5,158 bases of DNA from NCBI GenBank assembly GCA_052034295.1, contig JBPOIS010000205.1, positions 1 through 5,158 on the forward strand, given 5' to 3'. The notes under the pieces were generated by a model. The model was given only the letters and a program-made list of their open reading frames with translations. It was not told the DNA's origin and ran no database searches. A program made the position numbers and the translations under genes. The stretch comes from JBPOIS01 sp052034295. GTDB taxonomy: Bacteria; Pseudomonadota; Gammaproteobacteria; Pseudomonadales; Moraxellaceae. Below, in pieces: positions 1 to 5,158 of the stretch. How positions within the stretch are numbered: position 1 is the stretch's first letter; every line of letters starts with the position of its first letter.

Positions 1-205
1 CGCGCGGCTCCAGCCCGGCCAGCAGCAGCCCAGCCAGCAGGAAACGGCTGCCCAGAAACACAAACGGGGGCATCTCCCGCAGGGCCTCGTGGCTGAACCA
101 CCAGCCCGAGGCCGCCAGCAGGGTGACGGCCACCAGCGCCAGCTCCGCCTGCCGGGTGGGCTGCAGCCGGGTGAATCGCACGCTCGACATGGGGTGTTTT
201 TCCAT
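1..205 (-). CDS. EamA/DMT-superfamily transporter, N-terminal part (cut by window edge)
   Basis: Only the first 68 codons lie in the window; the frame is open to base 1. The likely product is a polytopic inner-membrane transporter of the drug/metabolite transporter (EamA) type, substrate unknown. The visible protein has a short basic N-terminus (SSVRFTRLQPTRQ), a first hydrophobic segment (ELALVAVTLLAASGWWFS), a short loop (HEALREMPP) and a second hydrophobic segment (FVFLGSRFLLAGLLLAG). The order helix, E-A-L then M/I-P-P, then 'RFLLAxLLL' is typical of the first two helices of EamA repeats. Two in-frame ATG starts exist, at 205 (MEKHPMSS) and 190 (MSS). I favour 190, because a GGAA lies about 10 nt upstream, whereas 205 sits directly against the U-tract of the rho terminator. 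The gene follows rho on the same strand with no separate promoter seen. Family call is fairly good; substrate and exact start are not determined. Confidence 0.72.
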   Translation of the reverse strand, partial: MEKHPMSSVRFTRLQPTRQAELALVAVTLLAASGWWFSHEALREMPPFVFLGSRFLLAGLLLAGLEPR

Positions 206-226
206 AAAAAAAGCCCCCGAAGGGGC
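206..226 (-). terminator. Intrinsic terminator of rho
   Basis: On the minus strand, 17 nt after the rho stop codon, GCCCC and GGGGC form a perfect 5-bp stem closed by a UUCG tetraloop (C-UUCG-G, an exceptionally stable loop), followed by seven uninterrupted T residues (212-206). This is a textbook factor-independent terminator. The T-run ends one base before a possible ATG (205) of the next gene, so expression of the transporter gene from the rho promoter would depend on read-through. Confidence 0.93.
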
Positions 227-242
227 GGTGCAGCAGGGCGGA

Positions 243-1511
<1,269 letters not shown>

Positions 1512-1722
1512 AAGAAGCAATAACAAGAAGTGGATGCGGAGCAATACAGCTGGATTCACCGTCTGGCCCATACACGGGGCCATCCACCGGCGTCAGCGAT
1601 GACACCTGGGTCGCGGTCGGAAAAAACAGCGGATCATCAAAATGATTGAGCAAAGCTGCTCATCGTGGGGCGGTCAGGAAAAGCCGAATAGCCTTATGCC
1701 CCGTTGAGGCCGAAAAAGCCTA
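1512..1722 (-). promoter_or_regulatory. rho 5' leader, candidate autoregulatory region
   Basis: About 210 nt lie between the predicted start of transcription (near 1722) and the rho ATG. No Shine-Dalgarno is seen. The last 40 nt or so before the ATG are rich in C and T with few G (for example TCCGCATCCACTTCTTG), as expected of a Rho-binding (rut-like) or S1-binding tract. Small hairpins visible on the minus strand: GAGCA/TGCTC with loop GCTT (1661-1646 region), ATCAT/ATGAT with loop TTTG (1646-1632 region), then a T6 run at 1626-1621; and a GC-rich TGGCCC/GGGCCA stem with a 7-nt loop (1582-1564). A very short frame, MSSFAQSF (1663-1637), overlaps the first two hairpins but lacks a ribosome-binding site. 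In E. coli, rho is known to be autoregulated by premature termination in its leader; equivalent control here is inferred. Confidence 0.5.
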
Positions 1723-1728
1723 GTCGGT

Positions 1729-1757
1729 ATCGTAACCACCGGGCCGGGTTTTGTCAA
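1729..1757 (-). promoter_or_regulatory. Sigma70-type promoter for rho
   Basis: On the minus strand the -35 box TTGACA (1757-1752, a perfect consensus) is followed by a 17-nt spacer and the -10 box TACGAT (1734-1729, four of six bases matching TATAAT). Optimal spacing and position between the trxA 3' hairpin and the rho leader support rho being transcribed separately from trxA. Predicted transcription start is near 1722. Confidence 0.8.
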
Positions 1758-1774
1758 TCCCTGTCCCGGCGGCG

Positions 1775-1797
1775 TGAGGACGGGCCGGCCGTCCTCA
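1775..1797 (-). terminator. Hairpin after trxA, possible terminator without U-tract
   Basis: Fourteen nt after the trxA stop, TGAGGACGG pairs perfectly with the downstream CCGTCCTCA (9-bp stem, 5-nt loop CCGGC). No T-run follows; the next bases are GC-rich (CGCCGCCGGG). It may stabilise the trxA mRNA 3' end, act as a weak or Rho-assisted terminator, or insulate the rho promoter, whose -35 box begins 18 nt further on. The hairpin is seen directly; the terminator role is inferred. Confidence 0.5.
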
Positions 1798-1810
1798 GCG
1801 TCTGGGGGCC

Positions 1811-2134
1811 TTACAGGTGGGCGTCGATGAATGCGGCCAGTTTGGAGCGCGGCGCAGCACCCACCTGCTGGCCGACCACTTCGCCATTCTTGAACATCAG
1901 CAGGGCGGGAATGTTGCGGATGTTGTAGGCGCTGGCAGTCTGCTCACAGCTGGTCACATCGACCTTGACGATCCTGACCTTGCCCTCGTATTCGCTGGCC
2001 AGGTCTTCGAGCACCGGGGCAATCATCTTGCAGGGGGCGCACCAGCCCGCCCAGAAATCGACCAGAACCGGGGTGCCCGATTCGATCACATCGGCCTGAA
2101 AGCTGGCATCGGTGGCATTGACGATAGAGGACAT
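1811..2134 (-). CDS. trxA: Thioredoxin TrxA with CAPC active site
   Basis: Small cytoplasmic dithiol-disulfide oxidoreductase, 107 residues, close to E. coli thioredoxin 1 (about 108). It would be reduced by thioredoxin reductase and serve electron acceptors such as ribonucleotide reductase and methionine sulfoxide reductase. The sequence shows a single thioredoxin fold: buried acid Asp26 in VLVDFWAGW, redox site WCAPCK (31-36, Cys32 and Cys35), cis-proline Pro76 in RNIPALL, and the FKNGE turn (81-85). The motif is CAPC rather than the usual CGPC, and an extra cysteine occurs at residue 63 (VTSCEQT). I recall a similar WCAPCK/SCEQT pattern in Acinetobacter thioredoxins, but could not check it. 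The start at 2134 is chosen over an ATG at 2164 because GGAG lies 7 nt upstream (2145-2142) and the ten extra residues (MVRRSHWSKP) are not thioredoxin-like. It has its own promoter, about 45 nt of leader, and a hairpin after the stop. Confidence 0.97.
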   Translation of the reverse strand: MSSIVNATDASFQADVIESGTPVLVDFWAGWCAPCKMIAPVLEDLASEYEGKVRIVKVDVTSCEQTASAYNIRNIPALLMFKNGEVVGQQVGAAPRSKLAAFIDAHL

Positions 2135-2185
2135 GGGCTTACTCCAGTGAGAACGGCGGACCACAGGGGGCCGGTTGATGGGCTG

Positions 2186-2214
2186 ATTGTCGGCCCGGCA
2201 TTAAAAGCTGTCAA
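2186..2214 (-). promoter_or_regulatory. Sigma70-type promoter for trxA
   Basis: On the minus strand, TTGACA (2214-2209, perfect -35) is followed by a 17-nt spacer and GACAAT (2191-2186, four of six bases of the -10 consensus). The predicted transcription start near 2179 gives a leader of about 45 nt before the trxA ATG at 2134. Placement in the divergent intergenic region and the ideal spacing make this a confident call by inspection. Confidence 0.78.
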
Positions 2215-2337
2215 ACCGGGCTTTGCAATGCTCTGTATTGAAAATGTCGATGCTGCAACGCCCCGGGCGGGGTGGGTGGGATGCGCTGACCCCCGATTCT
2301 CTGGGCCAAAAGCCACCGCTTGTCTTTTCATTGACGG

Positions 2338-2368
2338 CAGGGTGCTTTACCCTGTGAGCGCCACAGGG
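2338..2368 (+). promoter_or_regulatory. Overlapping alternative hairpins upstream of ppx
   Basis: Three segments can pair in two mutually exclusive ways. CAGGGT (2338-2343) pairs with ACCCTG (2349-2354) over a 5-nt loop. The shared segment, extended as CCCTGTG (2350-2356), can instead pair with CACAGGG (2362-2368) over the loop AGCGC, giving a 7-bp stem. The second hairpin takes up part of the G-run just before the ppx ribosome-binding region (AGGGGG, then AAAGG at 2371-2375). This could modulate ppx translation or be an operator-like inverted repeat. Whether it is transcribed is unknown, because no convincing ppx promoter was found; a TTGACG lies at 2331-2336 but has no good -10 at proper spacing. 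Confidence 0.4.
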
Positions 2369-2380
2369 GGAAAGGTCGAT

Positions 2381-3898
2381 ATGGCGGAGTATTTGCCCGA
2401 AGAAGAGCTGCTTGCAGCGATCGATATGGGGTCAAACAGTTTTCATCTGGCGATTGCGCGACTGGACCATGGCGAGGTGCGCAAAGTGGCGTCCATGTCC
2501 GAAAAGGTCCAGCTGGCGGCAGGCCTGGATGAGCACAACCTGCTGAGTGAGGAGGCCATTCAGCGCGGGCTGGCGTGTCTGCGCCGCTTTGTGGCCCGGC
2601 TGGATGCGGTGCCGCGGTCGCGGTTGCGCATCGTCGCCACCAATGCGCTGCGCCAGGCCGAAAACGCCGAGGTGTTCATCGAGCAGGCCATGGCGATCCT
2701 GCCCAAGCCGATTGAGATCATTGCCGGGCGTGAAGAGGCCCGGCTGATTTATCTGGGGGTGTCGCAGACGCTGGCCGCTGAAGGTCGCCGACTGGTGGTG
2801 GACATTGGCGGAGGCTCGACCGAGTTCATCATCGGTGAAGGGTTTGAGCCGCTGGAAACCGAGTCGCTGCAGATGGGCTGTGTGGCCTACACCCAGCAGT
2901 TTTTTGCTGACGGGGTGATTTCGCCCCGCGCCTTTGAACGGGCCTATGCCGCAGCCTGCAAGGAGCTGCTGGCGATCCGCAGTGGCTATCAGGCCGTGGG
3001 CTGGGATTCGGTGGTGGGCTCCAGCGGCACCATCAAGGCTGCCCGTGCCCTGCTGGTGGGGCTGGGCTGGAGTGATGCCGAACAGCGCATCACCCATGCC
3101 GGTCTGCTCCGGTTGCGCGATCTGGTGCTGAAGGCCGATCATGTCAGTGCGCTCGATCTGGACGGGCTGCGTGAGGACCGCAAGCCGGTATTGCCGGCCG
3201 GTCTGGCCATTTTGCTGGCGGTGTTTGACACCCTGAAGCTGGAGCGCATGGCCTATTCCGATGGTGCGCTGCGTGAAGGGGTGATGTACGACCTGCTGGG
3301 GCGCTTCCGCCATGAGGATGTGCGCGACCGCAGCGTGCAGGCGATGATGGCCCGCTACCATGTTGATGCCCGTCAGGCGGAGCGGGTGGTGGCCACGGTC
3401 CAGGGGATCTTTGGCCAGGTGGCGCCGGCGCTGGGGCTGGATGAAGAAGCCGCTGACCTGCTGCGCCGGGCCGCTTACCTGCATGAAATCGGTCTGGCCA
3501 TCAGCCATGGGGGCTATCATCGTCATGGGGCCTACCTGCTGCAGCATTCGGATGTGCCGGGGTTTTCGCAGGTGGATCAGTTGCGGCTGGCGCTGCTGGT
3601 CGGTCTGCACCGGCGTAAATTAAGGCCGGAATCGCGCACACAGGTGCTCAAGACCGGGGGGGACAGCCTGCTGGCGCTGGTGCTGATCCTGCGGCTGGCG
3701 GTACTGATGCACCATGGCCGCAGCGACCAGCGCCTGCCGGAGTGTCAGGTGCGGGTGCAGGCCGGACAGTGGGTGCTGCAGTTCCCGCCCGGCACCGTAC
3801 CGCCGTTGTTGCTGGCCGACCTGCAGGAAGAGCAGGGGCAATGGCAAAACTGGCAGCTGCAGTTGCAGGTGCAGGGTGCCGGTGAGGACACAGCATGA
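2381..3898 (+). CDS. ppx: Exopolyphosphatase (Ppx/GppA family)
   Basis: Removes terminal phosphates from inorganic polyphosphate; members of the same family also hydrolyse pppGpp. The protein is 505 residues (E. coli Ppx 513, GppA 494). The N-terminal half has the actin-like/ASKHA fold: phosphate-1 loop DMGSNSFHL (15-23), the [10 protein letters not shown] segment with Glu118/Glu119 (one is the probable catalytic acid), phosphate-2 loop DIGGGSTEF (141-149) and GSSGTIKAA (213-221). The C-terminal half (about 310-490) is the HD-like helical domain, with [20 protein letters not shown] at 366-385 and SDVPGF at 390-395, a pattern I associate with Ppx more than GppA. No signal peptide is seen. The frame is open far upstream to 1817, but ATG 2381 is preferred: it follows AAAGG by 5 nt and gives the family-typical N-terminus before the first motif. 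The end is low in complexity (QLQLQVQG). The stop overlaps the accA start, indicating an operon. Ppx versus GppA is likely but not certain. Confidence 0.93.
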   Translation: MAEYLPEEELLAAIDMGSNSFHLAIARLDHGEVRKVASMSEKVQLAAGLDEHNLLSEEAIQRGLACLRRFVARLDAVPRSRLRIVATNALRQAENAEVFIEQAMAILPKPIEIIAGREEARLIYLGVSQTLAAEGRRLVVDIGGGSTEFIIGEGFEPLETESLQMGCVAYTQQFFADGVISPRAFERAYAAACKELLAIRSGYQAVGWDSVVGSSGTIKAARALLVGLGWSDAEQRITHAGLLRLRDLVLKADHVSALDLDGLREDRKPVLPAGLAILLAVFDTLKLERMAYSDGALREGVMYDLLGRFRHEDVRDRSVQAMMARYHVDARQAERVVATVQGIFGQVAPALGLDEEAADLLRRAAYLHEIGLAISHGGYHRHGAYLLQHSDVPGFSQVDQLRLALLVGLHRRKLRPESRTQVLKTGGDSLLALVLILRLAVLMHHGRSDQRLPECQVRVQAGQWVLQFPPGTVPPLLLADLQEEQGQWQNWQLQLQVQGAGEDTA

Positions 3899-4707
3899 GC
3901 GACGTACGCACAGCCTGGCAGACGGTGCAGGTGGCCCGCCACCCGGAGCGGCCCCTGTTTCTGGATTATGTGAACCATTTGTTCACCGAGTTTGACCCCC
4001 TGCACGGCGACCGCCTGTATGGCGAGGATGGTGCCCTGCTGGGCGGACTGGCGCGGTTCCAGGGGCGCCCGGTGGTGGTGATTGGCCAGCACAAGGGCCG
4101 CAGCACCCGGGAGCGGATTGCCCATAATTTTGGCATGCCCAACCCTGAAGGCTACCGCAAGGCGCTGCGGCTGTTTGGGCTGGCCGAGCGGTTCGGGCTG
4201 CCGGTGCTGACTTTTCTGGACACGCAGGGGGCCTATCCGGGCCGCGAAGCCGAGGAGCGCGGACAGGCGATTGCCATTGCCGAAAACCTCGCCCGGCTGT
4301 CGGTGCTGAAGGTGCCGGTGATCGCCACGGTGATCGGGGAGGGCGGCTCCGGCGGGGCGCTGGCGATCGGTGTGGCCGACCGGGTGCTGATGCTGTCCAA
4401 CAGTATTTATTCGGTGATTTCTCCCGAAGGCTGTGCGGCGATCCTGTGGAAAACCAGCGAAAAGGCCGAGCAGGCCAGTGAGGCGCTGGCCATGACCGCA
4501 TCCCGGCTGCTGGCGCTGGGGCTGATTGATCAGGTGATTGAAGAGCCGGGTGCCGGGGCCCATGAGCAGCCCCTGCTGACCATGCAGCGGCTGGAGCTGG
4601 CCCTGCAGGAACACCTGGAGGGGTTGCAGGCACTGGAGAGTCAGGCCCGATGCGAACTGCGCTATCAACGCATGATGCGCCTGGGCAGTCAGCTGCTGAG
4701 TGCCTGA
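3895..4707 (+). CDS. accA: Acetyl-CoA carboxylase carboxyltransferase subunit alpha, short form
   Basis: Alpha subunit of the carboxyltransferase half of bacterial acetyl-CoA carboxylase. With AccD it moves the carboxyl group from biotin on AccB to acetyl-CoA, making malonyl-CoA for fatty-acid synthesis in the cytoplasm. The 270-residue crotonase-fold protein shows [13 protein letters not shown] (14-26), [13 protein letters not shown] (33-45), [16 protein letters not shown] (78-93), [12 protein letters not shown] (148-159), [15 protein letters not shown] (172-186) and the closing RYQRMMRLG (256-264). It begins where E. coli AccA (319 residues) is already near residue 60, so the N-terminal helical extension is absent; I recall Acinetobacter AccA being similarly short (about 273). 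The loop usually reading DTPGAYPGxGAEERGQ is [16 protein letters not shown] here (109-124). The start is firm: GAGG lies 7 nt upstream (3884-3887), and its ATGA overlaps the ppx stop, suggesting translational coupling. AccD is not in this window. Confidence 0.96.
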   Translation: MSDVRTAWQTVQVARHPERPLFLDYVNHLFTEFDPLHGDRLYGEDGALLGGLARFQGRPVVVIGQHKGRSTRERIAHNFGMPNPEGYRKALRLFGLAERFGLPVLTFLDTQGAYPGREAEERGQAIAIAENLARLSVLKVPVIATVIGEGGSGGALAIGVADRVLMLSNSIYSVISPEGCAAILWKTSEKAEQASEALAMTASRLLALGLIDQVIEEPGAGAHEQPLLTMQRLELALQEHLEGLQALESQARCELRYQRMMRLGSQLLSA

Positions 4708-5158
4708 GCACGGCACTGCGGGCCTCCTGGGCCCGGCAGGGTGGTACACGGTCGGTGGCCCTGGCCTGCAGCGGGGGCCGGGATTCGCTACTGCTGGCGG
4801 TGCTGCTGCAGGCGCTGTTGCCGGGTCGACTGCGGCTGCTGCATGTGGATCATGGGCTACAGGCCGATTCGGGCCAGTGGGCGCAGGGGCTGGTGCGCTG
4901 GGCGCAGGCCCGCAGTCTGCCGGTGAGGGTGCTGCCGGTACAGGTGGTCCCCGGTACCAATCTAGAGCAGGCGGCCCGACAGGCCCGCCATGCGGCCCTG
5001 CAGGCGGCCCTGCAGCCCGGTGAGGTGCTGGCGATGGCCCACCACCAGCAGGATCAGGCGGAAACCGTGCTGATGCGCCTGCGCAGCGGGGCCGGAACCC
5101 GTGGGCTGGCGGCGATGCGCGAATGGGAGCCGCGCCGCACGGGGGTGTGGTTCTGGCG
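4650..5158 (+). CDS. tilS: tRNA(Ile)-lysidine synthase TilS, N-terminal part (cut by window edge)
   Basis: ATP-dependent enzyme that attaches lysine to C34 of tRNA-Ile2 (CAU anticodon), changing both codon reading (AUA) and charging; normally essential. The frame is open from 4650 to the window end (169 codons). It shows the N-type ATP pyrophosphatase P-loop [12 protein letters not shown] (39-50 from ATG 4650), [29 protein letters not shown], and the conserved [18 protein letters not shown] followed by [11 protein letters not shown], all in the order of the family. The P-loop has Arg where Lys, Leu or Val are common. The start is uncertain: ATG 4650 overlaps accA by 58 nt and puts the P-loop at residue 41. 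A CTG at 4704 overlapping the accA stop would put it near residue 23, closer to E. coli TilS, but no ribosome-binding site precedes it. The catalytic domain is incomplete and the C-terminal domain lies beyond the window. Confidence 0.92.
   Translation, partial: MRTALSTHDAPGQSAAECLSTALRASWARQGGTRSVALACSGGRDSLLLAVLLQALLPGRLRLLHVDHGLQADSGQWAQGLVRWAQARSLPVRVLPVQVVPGTNLEQAARQARHAALQAALQPGEVLAMAHHQQDQAETVLMRLRSGAGTRGLAAMREWEPRRTGVWFW
4992..5015 (+). repeat. Perfect 12-bp tandem duplication inside tilS
   Basis: GCGGCCCTGCAG occurs twice head to tail (4992-5003 and 5004-5015), encoding AALQ-AALQ in the TilS frame. The length is a multiple of three, so gain or loss of a copy would keep the frame. It lies just after [11 protein letters not shown], in a helical segment between P-loop and the [10 protein letters not shown] motif. 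It may be a recent slippage product or simply Ala/Leu-rich coding sequence. Confidence 0.75.

Noticed and set aside
1512..1583. In-frame 24-codon N-terminal extension of rho from ATG 1583
   Set aside because: The residues ([10 protein letters not shown]... ending in five leucines) have no resemblance to Rho, and the leucines come from a pyrimidine tract of the leader; MNLTEL at 1511 is the conserved start.
1561..1722. Possible small RNA or riboswitch in the rho leader
   Set aside because: Several short stems exist but no known riboswitch core or conserved aptamer pattern is recognisable; kept only as a leader-regulation hypothesis.
2331..2359. TTGACG as the -35 box of a ppx promoter
   Set aside because: No acceptable -10 hexamer lies 16-18 nt downstream (the bases there read GTGAGC), so a promoter cannot be claimed by inspection.
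1817..2380. Upstream extension of the ppx frame, antisense through trxA
   Set aside because: This is open frame running opposite trxA and through the intergenic region in GC-rich DNA; Ppx motifs begin shortly after ATG 2381, which has a ribosome-binding site.
2432..3610. 392-codon open frame on the minus strand opposite ppx
   Set aside because: Rich in H, Q, R and P with no recognisable domain; it is the mirror of the well-supported ppx gene in GC-rich DNA.
3745..4749. 334-codon open frame on the minus strand opposite accA
   Set aside because: Same pattern of low-complexity H/Q/R/P-rich translation opposite a conserved gene, with no ribosome-binding site or family resemblance.
4700..5023. 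107-codon G/A-rich plus-strand open frame within tilS
   Set aside because: Low-complexity glycine/alanine translation in another frame; the tilS frame carries all the conserved motifs.

Overview
This GC-rich window reads as an ordinary core region of a gammaproteobacterium. Every gene has a recognisable housekeeping product, and I see no mobile element, CRISPR array, rRNA/tRNA gene or phage-like content. Three traits suggest a relative of Acinetobacter (family Moraxellaceae), although the base composition is far more GC-rich than Acinetobacter. These are a thioredoxin with a WCAPCK active site, a short AccA of 270 residues lacking the N-terminal helical extension of the E. coli protein, and a TilS P-loop reading SGGRDS. 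The family placement is inferred from memory of those families, not from a search.

Layout: the two halves diverge from an intergenic region at 2135-2380. Leftward (minus strand) run trxA (2134-1811), rho (1511-243) and the first 68 codons of an EamA/DMT-type membrane transporter (from 205 or 190 to the window edge). trxA has a good sigma70-type promoter (TTGACA-17-GACAAT) and a 9-bp hairpin after its stop. rho has its own promoter (TTGACA-17-TACGAT) and a leader of about 210 nt, with no Shine-Dalgarno sequence but a pyrimidine-rich stretch before the start codon. rho ends in a strong intrinsic terminator with a UUCG loop, and its U-tract touches the possible start codon of the transporter gene.

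Rightward (plus strand) run ppx (2381-3898), accA (3895-4707) and tilS (from about 4650, cut by the window edge). They are packed as an operon: ppx and accA share ATGA, and the tilS reading frame overlaps the end of accA. Just before ppx, three short segments can form two mutually exclusive hairpins next to the ribosome-binding region.

Functionally, the left half covers disulfide reduction (TrxA), transcription termination (Rho) and metabolite export or import (DMT). The right half covers polyphosphate breakdown (Ppx), the first committed step of fatty-acid synthesis (AccA) and tRNA-Ile2 anticodon modification (TilS). No new biological system is evident. The points worth checking are regulatory (rho and ppx leaders, terminator/start overlap) and family-level variations (CAPC thioredoxin, short AccA with an altered conserved loop).
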